DNA of 64,000 bases, from contig NW_020170422.1 of assembly GCF_000524195.1 (NCBI RefSeq), positions 297,422-361,421 on the forward strand, read 5' to 3'. Source of the DNA: Echinococcus granulosus (lineage: Eukaryota > Platyhelminthes > Cestoda > Cyclophyllidea > Taeniidae). This document shows, in pieces, positions 24,001 to 36,332 of the stretch. How positions within the stretch are numbered: position 1 is the first letter of the stretch; every line of letters begins with the position of its first letter. Below the pieces are notes generated by a model. It was not told where the DNA came from and ran no database searches. It saw only the letters and a list, made by a program, of their open reading frames with translations. The translations under genes were made by a program, and so were the position numbers.

Positions 24001-27000
24001 CACTTGCACTTAACTAATGTCTCAAAGCTTCGAATTCCCAAATATTTGTGGATGGTTACGTTTGCCGAGCTCCCAGAAAGCTTCGTCAACCTCTTGTGCA
24101 ATTCCTTAACACACCTAATTGCCTTGGACACCTAGGATACGGCAAGAGTTCCACGATCTGGCCGAATGCTCGTTCTTAGGGATGATTACTTGATGTGAGC
24201 TATGATGTGGGATGTGGGGTGTGGACAGTGAGCATGAGCAACGGGCTGAGAATCCTGGACACACAGGAAATCATTACGGTCAAAGTGGTCCCTGACGTAC
24301 AGGCATGGGGTCAGTCGTGCTTGAAACATTCGCATCACCCGATCCAATGTCTCACTGGCGACTAACTGAGTGTCCTACCACCTTGCTGTACTATGTGACA
24401 GTGTGGAGTAGGGTGATGTGAAGCACACCTTGTAAAGTCTTCTGTAGATACAGGAATCCGTGGGTTCAAGTTTGACGCCTTCGTTCCCCGTTAACAAGCA
24501 ATTTCGATGACCATCGTATCGCGTTGCATGCATGCATTCACTACCACTATCACCTGTCACATAAACTAACGGTGCGTGGACTGAACCGGTCCACATTTGC
24601 TGCGGCTCTTACTAATATGTATATTATTCTAGGCCTGTGGATTCAGAAGTCCCATTTCATCTAAAACTTTTTCTGGAGGTGGAACCACGTTATCAGTGTG
24701 AACGATGGATTGAATTGCCTAGTTCAACCTTATAATAATTTGGATCAAAGTTTTCTACTGTGACGTTGTGAAATGTCTTTTTAAACCATCAAGCCCTAGT
24801 TGTGTTTTAAAGGCGGTCTGAATACCCCTTGCTACCTAGTGCCGCTTCAAGATACCACAGGAGAGGTAGCATTTCATTTTCTGAATATATTTTCCACCAC
24901 TCTTGATCGGCGATCATTGGTCATGGAGATTTCTTTGTATCTCTACTGCAATCGTAGGATATCGTAAATCAAATCTTCCTCATCCTTGGCTTTAATTTGG
25001 TCAGGGGCTATATCAGTTTGCTACGAATGGTATTTACCGAATAGAATAACTTTTACCTCACTCATTGCGACCAGTAATCCAGATCCTCTCTGTCAATTCT
25101 GCCCCAAGAACATAGCTTGGTGTGAGACGATCCGCTTCAACATCGGAGGCTTTCACAGTTTGTTACTATTGTTAATGATCAGAGACCTGAAGGGCTTGTG
25201 ATATGAATCACTTCGGATTCTAAAACCCTTAAACTCATAGGGCTAAAATAACTTTTAATGTTAAGCAGATTGTTTTCTCACACTTTCAGCGAACAGAAAG
25301 TATACACTCTTCCCATACATACCACCTCTATAACTTCTGATATACCAGTAATTCTGACCGTCAAGAATTCAACTAGGGCGGAGAATGTGCCTGCTGCACT
25401 GCAAGTGGTTCTTTTAAATTCGGCCCATTGGAAACCGCTATGCATGCACACCTTAATGCCAATTTTCAACAGACAAGGCCTGTGAAAATGGCACAGCGTT
25501 TAGCACGATGACGCACCTTGACAAGTTCTTAAGGATGCAGGAGCGCCTCAAATGTCATCGATTGCATCAATCTTCTGAACACATACATGCACACACACAT
25601 ACACTGCCAAATGGAATGCATGATAGTTTTACTGTGAAAGGTCATTTGTGGATCGGTCTTTACCTGGGAATGTGAAGATTCCTGTATTGTTGCGCGTTGA
25701 TTCGGCTTGCAGCAAAACAATGTAAAGGATTACACGGCCTCTCACTATGGCTCCTCCCTGAATTTTCTGTGATCCCTTGGTCTTATTATCCGAGCCCGAA
25801 GGGACGCGGTTCACTTATTGGCTTATGGTAACTGTAGTTACAGCAAATTGTGGTGCTGGTATCCACACTCTAAGAACAATAGCATTGCTAATACTTCCAA
25901 GGGCTTCGACGCTAGTTTTTGAAGAATCTGCACAGAAGCAGCTTATTAGATTTTAAAAATTTAAAAAAGCTCAATCGGAATTTGCAAATCTATAAAAGAG
26001 GAAGAAAACCACTTCTTTCCTTCATGGCTATATCATCCTACATTTCTACACCCATTCTTAGCTTTAAACTACCACACGAAAACTCCGCACATGTATATTT
26101 GTCAGTACGGATGAGTTATTCTAGGGCAGTCTGCTGTCCTCGTCGCTGTCACCGCTGCCTTGGTAACCAACGTGAACTAACTCTTGAGCTCGCAAGAGTC
26201 GTTAATGATTGCATTCACCGTGTTCATTGAAAGATTTGTTTGTCTCTTGTGCAATTTTCCAACACGATGGGTTGGCTACATCCAACTTGTTCTAGCGTCC
26301 AGGTTATGGCAATAGTTCCACTACGTGCCTGAATGCTCGTTCGTAGAAATGACTGATGAGGGCTGTAATGAAAGTGATGGGCTGTGAATTTTGGACGGTG
26401 AACATGAGCAATGAACTGAGAACGCTGGATACGCTGAAAACTACCATGGTCAGAAGGATTACTGACGTACAAACATACCGTTAGTCGTACTTGAAATATC
26501 TGTACCACTCGATCAAATGTCTCATCGATGCGTTACTGAGCGGCCCATCACCGTGTTGTTCCGTGTCGTATTCTGGAGTAGCGTAATGTTGCGTACGCCT
26601 ACAGCCCATCTAAAATGTAAGATTTCTTTCATATCGTTCAATTATCTTTGTGTCCAGGCTACGATGAGAGCCTTTTTTGAATACTTCTAGATCTCCTGAA
26701 TCCTGGTGACCCATTCAGAGGTCTTCTCAGTCCCGACGATCTCGTTTTGCGGCAGACTGGAGGAGTCAGTAGACTTGATTTCGATAAAGCAGTCTTAACA
26801 CCATCAGTGGCAACGGCAGCTGGCAGTGGCAGTATTCGCGAGGAGAGCAATGTGGGGAAGAGCAAGAAAGTGCGGAAGGCGAGGACCGCCTTCTCCGACC
26901 ATCAACTTAATGAGCTGGAACGCACCTTCGAAAGACAGAAGTACCTTTCTGTACAGGATCGAATGCAGTTGGCTGAGAAGCTGCATCTTTCCGATATGCA

Positions 27001-30000
27001 GGTGAAAACGTGGTACCAGAATAGGAGGTGAGCCAGGTCGTGTCGGTTTCCAATCCGTGTTTTATTTTGGAGTAATATTATTGGCTAGCTGAATATGGAT
27101 AATCGTAACCGTGTTAGAGAACCGAATATGTTGACGTTTGGCAATGCATAGCATCTTGTCTGGTGGCATTTCCTTGGATAGTAAGCATTAAGGCCACAAA
27201 TCCGACTAATGTGCATGTTTGAGTCTTGTATGAACATGCTTTTTCATAGGAACATGTTGGTGAACATTGACGTACTACCTACCTTGACATGGAATAAGAA
27301 GTGTTCTTTGTAATTTTCACATTGGACGATGAGTTTGAGGTTTTTTTAAAGAGATCGAATAGGAATATGGCACTAAGGTAAGAACAGTGATATTTTATGG
27401 AATGAATGTTTGAAAATTACAAGTAGTAATAATTTCTCCTGAAGAAGTCTGGATGCATAGGAGTTGTGTATCCAAATCCTTAGGCAGTCACTTTTATTTG
27501 AACCGACGTCATATTAAAATAACTGCATTTAACTGGAAACACAAGTTAATGCAACACTCTGAAACCTTCGAAGATGAAAGAAGACATGATGCGTGATCAG
27601 AATACGTGCTGTCGACATACAGAAGGAGTTGAGGGCTAGTGGCATGTACCGGAGGCCAGGTTGCCTGGTAAGGCGTACAGAGGCGGAGCCCCTAAGTGGC
27701 CTGTTGCTAAAAACGAGAGTTAAGCAAACAGCTAACATAGTATATAGCCCCTCTGCTCTTTTGAGTGTCGTCTTTGGTCCTTCCCTTCGTCATCTTCCCA
27801 TGTCGGCCACAATAAAGTGACAAACATCAAATTTTCGTGCAAATGTGAAGGCATCCAACCTCAACGTCACTGATCCCCCTTGGCAATTCTACTTGATCTG
27901 GAGTTTCGTACTGTATGGAAACTTATTGTGGGAACGAGGGAATATGTTCGACATCTCAAATGTTCATTTCTAGTCGCAGAAATACTGGCCAAAAAGCAGG
28001 GTCATATAACAAAGGAGAGGATTTAATATGGTTCTGCGGAGGTAGAGTTTTTCGTTCATTTCTCCTTGCTACTTTTTTCGTGCCATATCTGCCTGGATTC
28101 TATTCAGCTGGTAGGAAGTGGAGGAAGTATCGCGTGTTCGCTTCACTAACATCTTCATACGGGTACACCAGTCAGTTTCGTAACGAACCTTTTAATGGTT
28201 CACGACTAGTGTCGCTTTGGTTATTAATTGCTTTCCTGCAGACCACGAAACTGGGGTAACTGCCGAAGGTAGGCGACATTTTTAGACCTCCTACTAGAGG
28301 TTATGACAGATTTTTGCATTCACAGCATATGTACTTCTTCCGCCCCCCTATGGCCTTTCACTCAGCAGCAGAAATCAAGTAGTTGTCCTTTGGAATCGGG
28401 TTTGCTTTCTACTGCCACCGATGTAACACCCCAAGACTCCCCCGAAGATGATAGAAGACACAATGCTAGGGCAGAATATGATTTGTTGACGTGGAGGAGG
28501 GTCTGGGGCTACAGGCATGGCCCGGAGGCTAAGCCGCTCTGTGGATGTGCAGTGGCGGAGAACCCAATGGGCCCGTTACCAAAAGCGAGAGCTATACAAA
28601 CAAATAAGGCATTGCATTAACAATAAAAACTGGATTTATTTCAAATTATTAATTTGGAATTAGTGACACCATTTAGCACCTTTCCAAACAAAAGTCCTCA
28701 AACATGTTTAATGCACTAAACACGCAGTAGTAAATCGACGATTTATTTAGTATAGGAGTCGGAACCGGTGAGATTTTCGGCGTTATTGGTCAATCCCAAC
28801 AAATCATTTCATTGTTGTTATTAATTATTAAGCACGAACCCATTAATACTTCTAACCCTTGAATGTGTTTTTACGAACCGAAATTTGGCAAAAAAAATTT
28901 TTTTCAGGTAAGACATTTATCTTACATCTAGACTGCAAACATTCAATTTATCTAGAAAACCGTGTACAATCATCTTGCATTTTACAACTCGGTAAGGTAA
29001 TCTACTATGCCTGCACCAGGAATAATATAGACTTACGCTTTCTTAGAAGTCTATCATATTTGTCACTTGAGGGGTTATAATTGCTATTTGGAAATGAATG
29101 GACCTATTTTTCCTTCCAACACTTGGCATTTTAAGGAATGCCTGCAATTTTTTATCACTGCGGTCCTGGTGGATAATCGACTCCCACACCCCAGAAGCAC
29201 CGCTTGTACGGCATTAACACTTTCAACTTCACCTCCAAAACCAAGAGATCTACCTTGTTTTAAAGGAAGAACATCATCCGACATTTATTTAGGCTATTTT
29301 AAATTCACATAATTTGGTACAACCGCAGTTGTTATTATCGGACAAGAAACCCAATTCACATGCTGCGGCACCAGGATTCGATGAGAAATTCAAAGTGTCA
29401 TGCACACACATCTCCCCGTTACTTTTATGAAGACAAAGGAAGACATAGTACCCACGGAGAATATGTACTTTAGACATACAGAAGGGATGGGGTCTACGGA
29501 CGTGGGTCGGAGGCTCGGCCACTCAGCGAAGGTTCAATGGTGGAGCCCCTGGGCGGTCCTATTACCAAGACTGAGAGTTGAACAAACAACCAAACGCTAG
29601 TAACAAATGCGTTAAGTTGTAAACTAATCATACTAAAATCGTATTTGCATTTACGGATTGAGAATGAGAAATCTATTGATGAAATAGATATGCTATGATG
29701 GAATTTGTAGCCGTAGTTGAAATAAACAAATATACGCAATTTTTACAAATAAATGAAGAAATTTTCATGCCCAAACCCTTTTTAATAAACATTAAGTTAA
29801 AATGTCACAAAAGCCTTATCCAGGGCTATAAAATGTTGCCTTATTTGTGTTGGTTTTTCCGAAGAAAAAGCCAAGTTTGGGCCCTAAACCCCAATCATGC
29901 TTTAAAAAGCAGCCAATGGGGAACCGAGGTGAGAATGGCAATAATATGACCTAAAAGGCCGAATTAGTGTAGTGAAGACCATTTGGAAAAGTATTTATGA

Positions 30001-31762
30001 CCAGTAAAAATACCTAAGCTCCGGCAACTTCGCATGTCTGACAGCTCGCCTCTTCTACCTAAGCCTGTTATCGCAGATATGTGCCTTGTTTCCCTTGTCA
30101 GCTTGCGACAACTGTGGTTATATCCAGTCGGTTATCGTAAACAGACCGCTGGGGTTTGAAACAGTACAAAAAGAACGCAGGTTAACCTCCTAGGTTTGAG
30201 GGCGATATTGACGAGTTTTGGTATCATATCCGAGTAACGAAGTATCTGTTCTGTGGTGGTCGATTTTCCTCTAGGCGACCCCAGTAGAGACAGGATCAAG
30301 TTTTCACTCCTTTGTCCACACATTCAAAAAATGTTGTGCGGTATAAGTACTTATCCTAAAAGTTCACTGCACTTACAATAATAAGTTGTGACCCGACAAT
30401 AAGTGTCAGCCACTGTGATCAAGGTCGTCATTTTAAGGGCGGATAATGCTTTTGAAGATAATTGAAATTTGCGCTATTGTCGAGATGCTTAGTCAAATAA
30501 AACGGTATTTAACGGTTTCGGGCAATGCAAAAATTCCATTAAAGCAACAAATGCTTTACGTCAAAATAGGGAGCTAATTTGCACCTACAATTGATATGCT
30601 GTCGTGGCTGCACTTTGTACATCGGTAAGCGACGGTATCCTGTTACTACTTTTGACAGCAGGCGGAAAGAATCCAGGTAGCAGTGGCAGCGAATGGATGC
30701 ATGCAACACAATGCGATGGTCATCGAAGTTGGTTGTCAATAGAAACGAAGTGGCCAAACTCGAACTCACAGTACTCATACCTATGGTAGACTTCACGCAA
30801 CGACACAATACAACACGATAAAACACAGTGATAGAGCACTCGGTTCCTCACCAGTGAGGTATTTGATAGAGAAGCGTAAACGTTTCAGGCACGACCGAGT
30901 GTGTGTCTGTACTCCAGCGATCATTTTATCAGTGATGGTTCTCAGCGTCTCCAGCGCTGTCAGTCGACAGCCTACTATCCGCGACCCACATCATAGCTCA
31001 TGTCAAGCAGTCATTTCTGGGAAAGAGCATTCCGCCCGGTTGTGAAACTCCTACCTTATTCTAAACGCCCATATATGTCAAATGCAGCCAACCTGTCATG
31101 TGTGGGAATTGCACAAGAGACTGCTTACCAAGACAGCGATAACAGCGACCAAGGCACCAAACTGTCCTAGTGCAGCTCATCCATACTGACAAATGTGTAT
31201 GTAAAATTTGTGCGCCTTAGTTTGAAGCTAAGGATGGGTGTAGAAATGTAGGAGGCGGTAGTTAGGCGAAGAATGAAATTCAGTGTGCAATTTTGAAATG
31301 AATCTTCTTCTCATCCTTTATAGACTCACAAGCAATTTATAATTTTCCATTTATGTGTGCCAAAAAGAGTGTAAATTTTTTTGAAGAACCAAATGGAAGA
31401 GGCAGGCTAGTGTCGGGGTGGAACTGCTAACGGAGGCCACAAACAACGTAAACCGATTTTTCCAACAACAGCAGCAACGGGCAGCAGATGATCGTGGAAG
31501 CTGTCAGCGTCATAGCTTGTTAGAGCCCCTATCGGCGCTTATGATGCGGTCAACATCGGATGGAGTGAAATGCTCTCCTCTTCCACCCTCCGACCTTCTT
31601 GCTCTATTTTCGGCCACACCCCCAGCCACTTCAACTGTTTCTAATCGCCCCCTCGACCTTGATCTTCTCAAATGCCTTCCCCTTCCTCCACCCCCTCCTC
31701 CGCCACCACAAATTCCCACTTCCAGCCTACTCAAACCTTTCAACCATTGTACCAGTCGGTAG
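21070..31762 (+). CDS. BarH-like homeobox transcription factor
   Basis: Three exons, 21070-21295, 26691-27027 and 31387-31762, join in perfect phase (1, then 2) to give 312 aa. Exon 1 starts [21 protein letters not shown] is the short hydrophobic FIL/eh1-like repressor motif seen near the N-terminus of BarH proteins (SSFLIRDIL in vertebrates). The homeodomain spans about 136-195: [18 protein letters not shown] and [19 protein letters not shown] are nearly identical to BarHL, and the recognition helix has [10 protein letters not shown], with T47 and Y49 typical of the class. The last exon supplies TKWKRQ and then [10 protein letters not shown], matching the conserved GLELLAEAGN that follows the BarHL homeodomain. 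A Gln run and a Pro run follow. BarH factors specify sensory and other neurons and act in the nucleus. The second intron cuts the recognition helix at R53. The introns are loaded with repeats. Confidence 0.9.
24000..24600 (+). repeat. Unclassified dispersed repeat, copy 1 (intron 1 of BarH-like gene)
   Basis: Shares ordered blocks with 26010-26600 and, in reverse, 30600-31280: TCTTGTGCAATTCC, GAATGCTCGTTC, CATGAGCAACGGGCTGAG, CTGACGTACA and GATGACCATCGTATCGCG. Ends are unclear; no terminal repeats or coding domains are seen. Confidence 0.65.
26010..26600 (+). repeat. Unclassified dispersed repeat, copy 2 (intron 1 of BarH-like gene)
   Basis: Begins with ATCCTACATTTCTACACCC, which recurs in reverse at about 31250, and continues TTTGTCAGTACGGATGAG, CTCTTGTGCAATTTTCC, GAATGCTCGTTCGTAG and CATGAGCAATGAACTGAG. 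It ends about 90 bases before the homeobox exon. Confidence 0.65.
27550..28616 (-). mobile_element. Complete but older TRIM-like element, antisense in BarH intron 2
   Basis: On the minus strand the 5' LTR is 28616-28422 and the 3' LTR about 27745-27550; the internal region lies between. TTAA at 27546-27549 and at 28617-28620 forms a perfect 4-bp duplication. Next to the 5' LTR, GGTGGCAGTAGAAAGC corresponds to the primer-binding-like site of the 13-kb copy. Next to the 3' LTR, AAAAGAGCAGAGGGG corresponds to its polypurine tract. The two LTRs are clearly diverged, so this insertion is old. Internal blocks such as AGTACATATGCT and GGTTCACGACTAGTGTCGC (or their complements) are shared with the other two full copies. 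Confidence 0.75.
29405..29603 (-). mobile_element. Solo or partial LTR of the TRIM-like family, BarH intron 2
   Basis: Reverse-oriented and diverged. It keeps GAAGACAAAGGAAGACATAG, AGAATATGTAC, GGTCGGAGGCTCGG and ATTACCAAGACTGAGAG in family order. No duplication was found. Confidence 0.55.
30600..31280 (-). repeat. Unclassified dispersed repeat, copy 3, longest (BarH intron 2)
   Basis: The reverse complement matches copies 1 and 2 over almost the whole length. It ends about 100 bases before the third homeobox exon. The plus strand contains GATAGAGCACTCGGTTCC, which looks like a tRNA A-box region, but no convincing B box at the right spacing. Confidence 0.65.
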
Positions 31763-32661
31763 GGCCCATCACTGCTGTCGCAAATTCGAATACACTTTTC
31801 TCCTAACGCACTCTCTTAGCTAAAGTTATGACTACAAAGTAATGGGTCCCCTGAACATGGTGTATTATTCAGCTAGGGCTATACCTCTTCCATACCCCCG
31901 GAGCCTTCGGAGCCTCTGCTCTCTTCCGCTTTTTCAATGAGATTGAGACTGAGTTTTTCCCACCGAGGCTTTGATGAGCGGGAGATTAAAGTGTCTTAGC
32001 AACTTCGGCTTTTTCAATACCTTGAACAACAGCCTCCGCGTCACTAGTCTATCGGCCCCTCTCTACTCGAAGAATGAAAACTGCCTTTCGGCGCGTATGC
32101 TTGTTAATTTTTTCAATGGTGACTCCGATGTCACATCAGCGACAGTGACATGGAATACATTTGGTGTCTTTTATCCCCCGCGAAGACCGAGATCACCCTC
32201 ATGGAAGCTGCAAAATAGGGTTGCTGTGGTGGTAAATGTCCTTGTGACTATGCAAACAATGAATAAAATAAATACGCGCAGGTTAATTTCCGTGACAAAA
32301 GCACTTTAAAAATCGACAATGAGACCGGTTAGGAAAGGCTTGAATAAAATGACTCTACACCTTCCATCGAAAGAGTTGTTAAACCACATCAAGAGCTGTA
32401 TCATAGCTGGAAACAGACTAAAGAGGAATAACCTTAGGTCGAAGCTCCAAGAGCTGGATTTGCATTCGATTTTTTATAAAACTGCTTTTACTTTGAGGTA
32501 AATATTTCTATGAAAAGCGTTTGCGATTTGCTTTATAATTGCTGTTGCATATCATCCTGTCAAACATTATTCATCTAAAGGCCCACTGAAATTAAATTAA
32601 GCTTATTTGCAAGACCGTATGACGGAGAAAATGGATCTCAATTTTGGCAAATAGGCGTATC
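31763..32661. other. Convergent intergenic region between BarH-like gene and LRRC51
   Basis: Holds the 3' ends of two convergent genes. AATAAAATAAATA at about 32260-32275 could be a polyadenylation signal for the plus-strand gene. The 112-codon frame at 31971-32309 is not recognisable. Confidence 0.4.
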
Positions 32662-33258
32662 CTATCGCTTATGAGCCCGCTTCGAGTTCTGAAGTTGTTC
32701 AGCAGCCAGCCTCTCGTTGGTAGAGACGGCAGTAAAGTCAATTTTAAGTAGGCTAGGCAGCGCTGCAAGCACTGTGATGAAGTAACCTGTTTCCAATTCA
32801 GCCGGATTGCCATGAGCTGTGAGTTTTATGAGGTTTTTGAGTGGCTGCAACTTTACCAGTTCTTGGGTAGTGGCAATCTTATTTCCGTGGAGGCAGAGAA
32901 TCTTCAAGCTCGTCAACTGAAGCAATTCAGGCGGGACTCGATGCAGGAGGTTGCAGGAAAGGTCTAACCACGTGAGCCATTGCTCGGATGGGAAGAGACT
33001 AGAAACAACACGTGGTAAATCGACAAGATCTTCCAAGATATTTTTGTTCAATTTCAATGCTGTTGTTAGCCACTTACCCTCCGCGTCTTTGGGCGTCTTC
33101 AACGACAATGGAGAGTCGATTCGAGATGGAAAACGCAGGATCTCTGCTGGTGTTTTAATCTGGAAGAAGGAGTAGTCCAGAGGCAGAGCTATCGCTTCCT
33201 GCTTGTCCTCTACTTTAGCTCGAATTTTGGCCTTTTTCAAGAAGAGGGAATGGGTCAT
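32662..33258 (-). CDS. LRRC51: Leucine-rich repeat protein LRRC51
   Basis: Single-exon gene of 198 aa, close to the roughly 190 aa of vertebrate LRRC51. The start is ATG of MTHSLFLKK, in the strong context ACCACCATGA; the frame extends a little further upstream but without ATG. PLDYSF near residue 28 is the LRRC51 hallmark. Leucine-rich repeats follow at about 85-150: LTWLDLSCNLLHRVP, LKILCLHGNKIATTQEL and LIKLTAHGNPAELETGY. The C-terminal cap LLKIDFTAVSTNERLAAE matches the vertebrate ITTFDFSGVTKADRTTAE segment. In vertebrates LRRC51 is linked to ciliated tissues and shares a transcription unit with the TOMT methyltransferase. No methyltransferase is seen next to this copy. The biochemical role of LRRC51 is not established. 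Confidence 0.88.
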   Translation of the reverse strand: MTHSLFLKKAKIRAKVEDKQEAIALPLDYSFFQIKTPAEILRFPSRIDSPLSLKTPKDAEGKWLTTALKLNKNILEDLVDLPRVVSSLFPSEQWLTWLDLSCNLLHRVPPELLQLTSLKILCLHGNKIATTQELVKLQPLKNLIKLTAHGNPAELETGYFITVLAALPSLLKIDFTAVSTNERLAAEQLQNSKRAHKR

Positions 33259-33789
33259 GGTGGTAAAGAGAAGAGAGCAGTGTGAATTCAAATTTATTGA
33301 TTATTAAACATACTACTACTTCGGAGAAGCATTGTCGTCAGCAGATGTTTGGATGGCTTATTTCATGAAAAAAAATACAAATTTTCCAATTGTTTTGACC
33401 AAATTTTGTGTACGATGATAGATATGACTTGTTTGGCTGGTCATATTGTTTGATGAGTGTAGTACTGAAAGGAACAAACTGCTTCTACAAATGTATCACA
33501 CTTTAATCATAGTACCTACAAATTTATGACAGAGAAGGATTTTTAGTAGGGTTAAACCACCCTAATAAATCCTAATACACGCCTATTATGATGCTCAAAT
33601 CCTTTTTCCCACTAAAAGTTCTTAATGAAAAATTTTTTCTCCGGCAATTTATCAAGACGGTGATTGTGCATCAGTCAGGCAATCTACACGCTGGCTGTAT
33701 GTTTAGAGATGTGGGCTGGAAACAGAACTATTATGATCAAGATCACCACCACCAGATGTGCGGCTGTATTTGAAATTTCTGCAACATGA

Positions 33790-34010
33790 CTACCCCGACC
33801 ATGGTGGTTCCAAGCTCATTTGGCCTACTGCGCAGAGCCCAAAGCCCTCAACTCGCACTAGAGCGGTCATTCCGGAGAACGAGTATTCATTCAGCCTGTA
33901 CTGTGTGAAGGAATTGCATGACAGGTGGACAAATTTATCAATTGGAGGTGTGAGGACAATCACTAACAAGTACAAATAGCTTCTAAGACTTATCGGACAT
34001 TAGGCACATT
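33790..34010 (-). repeat. Unclassified dispersed repeat, copy 4, partial
   Basis: GAGAACGAGTATTCATTCAG and GTGTGAAGGAATTGCATGAC are the complement of the GAATGCTCGTTC and TTGTGCAATTCC blocks of copy 1. In translation both keep CVKELH(K/D)R, so similarity is also visible at the protein-like level, though no intact frame exists. Confidence 0.55.
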
Positions 34011-34956
34011 GACAATTTTGCTGTTCGAATAGCACAGAAGTAATGAATGTTGCGCCAAATCGGAAAAATTTTACTAGGAATACAGGGGTTTTCTTAATCC
34101 TATCGTTATAAATGGCAAAATCCGTGTACAACGAACATTGAAGTCACAGCATTTCAGCACCAATGTCAAAATGAAGCCGGCTGTCCTGGAATAGTTCACC
34201 CCTACCGACAAGTCTTCCTAAGCAAAAGATACTTTTCAGATTTTGGAATTAAATTCTGGAGTAATTGTAAAATGTAGCATTAGACTTTTTTTAGTTCAAA
34301 CTGGCTCTAAAATGGACAAACGCAGAGGTCAATGTTTGACTTGAACATTCCTAGTATGCCACTTTTAAATAGTGGGAACTGAACCACATAAGTGCTGACT
34401 GTGTACTGCAAGTCTAGCCTTAGAATTGGTGGTGTTTAGTGCTCCTAAATCAAACCGAAGATGGTCGTTGTCAAGACTTGGTGGGGAAGGGGGATTGCTG
34501 TTTGTTCACCTGTCAAGTTGGGTGTCGGGCTCTGGATAAAGTGGTGATAACATCGCCTGTGTGCAATTCAAAAGTCGTTTGACACCAATATGAGTCATTC
34601 AAAAGTGCGCAGTCACGCACACAAAGCAACTACACCACTTGCAACCTTCCGCTGACTTCAACAGGGGGGACGTAAATTGTAGAACTTAGAGGGCCTCTAC
34701 CTTATCACTGTTGTTGTTGAGTCTGTCTTAAAGCATGATCCATCTTTACAGACCAATTGCTTTATTGCCCTTTGGGTGCAACTCCTCGAAAAGCCAAAGA
34801 GACGTAACCGTTCTCGGTACAATACCATAACCCCTTGTATGCTTCATTGTTTTAAACTCATCCAGTCAATTTGCAACACACGATTTGTCATAGCTACATT
34901 TACGTGAAACGTATTGAGAACATCTGAGGCCTCGGGCCCGGCCGAGAAATGACTAC

Positions 34957-34972
34957 GTCACATATATGTGAC
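34957..34972. repeat. 16-bp perfect palindrome, copy 1
   Basis: GTCACATATATGTGAC reads identically on both strands. The same sequence occurs at 60564-60579 and a variant at 51269-51286. Confidence 0.9.
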
Positions 34973-35977
34973 TCTGAGTGGATTTTGGCGAAAAATTAAG
35001 GCATAAAAACTTGCTTAACTCAGTCCTTTCTTTTTGAATCGGAATAAAAAGTGATAATCGAATTCATCCTTTCCCTACAAACATCACATAGTGTACTCAG
35101 GGTGAAAGGTAGCCGACGAAAGTGACCACAACTTCGACCAGTAGCGCTTCATCCCTATGCCCTAAGGTCATGACTACATCAACTTACTAGGAATTATATT
35201 TGGCTTTCCCTCCATAACTCAACCAAAAGGGGGCTTTTAAGATTCCTATTTCCGATTCCATATGCGCCAAACATATCTGATGATTCTTTAAGAAACATTC
35301 GACGCTGCAGAAGGGGGTGCAAGATATGGTGATACAGTCTACCAAAAATTCTCACCCATGAAGAGTGCCTTTTGATAGGCGTTTGACAGAAATGCAGGAT
35401 GTGAAAAGCTGACACTTGCACAGACACTGAATGCAGATGGAATAGGTTTGAATCAAGAATGTCACCTGACACGAATCCTTGTAGCACTGACTACCGGGTA
35501 AACATGTTCATTTCGTTTGCGGATGTTTTAAAGAAATTTCTATTAAGGTATTTTTTTGCCATTAAAGTTTTATTCACAATGTTGTCAAGGTACTTCTTTG
35601 TTGTAATACTTCTAATCACATGATGCGGTCGGAAAGTTTAAATTAATTAGCAATGCATTATCCGTGCTTTATCAAGCATCCTTAACCATAGATTACAAAG
35701 ACTTTACTATACACTTAGGGCTTCATGGATTATAAGTTTATCTAGCAGTCTTAAACAAAAGGTAGCTGTCAAGTGTTGCCAATTTCCCACAGCACCAGTG
35801 AAATTTTTTGCCTTGCCTCCCCCTCTTGCTGTGAACAAGAAGCTTACAAAAAACATGTCTGCATAAGCCTTCTAATTGCTTAAAATCTCTGCAGTAACTC
35901 AGAAAGCAACGCGTGACGCTTGAGCAAATTAACGGAGCTGCCGCTAATTAACTCGCCTTATTAGCTCACGCTCCCTT

Positions 35978-35996
35978 GCACGCACGCACGCACGCG
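35978..35996 (+). repeat. GCAC microsatellite
   Basis: Just over four tandem GCAC/CACG units ending in GCG, inside a GC-rich patch. Confidence 0.8.
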
Positions 35997-36309
35997 TGTG
36001 GCATCTATGCCTGCGCCAAGCCGATTGGCGCATGGAGATGCGCACGCTCCTCACGCCACCGTAGGTGATTGGTTTTCTAGCTCAAGCTTCGGCCTCTGGT
36101 CTATGTACAAGAGGAAATTTTAATCATGCCATAAATGAACAGTTATCTTATCGGGGCACACTTCTCTTTTGAGTTAAATATTTATGCCTCGGAATGTTTC
36201 GCCCACCCCGCTTCATCCCACCCCTACATTCTGTGTGTGCAGGATCACTGTGCCGTAGCAATTCTAAATATTCATGCATGATTAGGCGCACACTAGAGTA
36301 GAGTTAGGT

Positions 36310-36332
36310 GGGCGATGGGGGTTGGGGAAGGG
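36310..36332 (+). promoter_or_regulatory. G-quadruplex-type G-run cluster
   Basis: GGG, GGGGG, GGGG and GGG separated by loops of 4, 2 and 2 bases fit the standard quadruplex pattern. No gene start is adjacent. Confidence 0.4.

Noticed and set aside
30826..30900. tRNA-like stretch GATAGAGCACTCGGTTCC
   Set aside because: No B box at correct spacing, no acceptor stem pairing, and the other copies of this repeat do not preserve it. It does not support a tRNA gene or a tRNA-headed SINE.
31510..31743. Minus-strand Gly/Arg-rich frame
   Set aside because: Complement of the poly-Pro coding run in the last BarH-like exon.
33259..33291. Eleven-codon upstream extension of LRRC51
   Set aside because: It begins with TTG; the ATG at 33258 has a strong initiation context and gives the family length.
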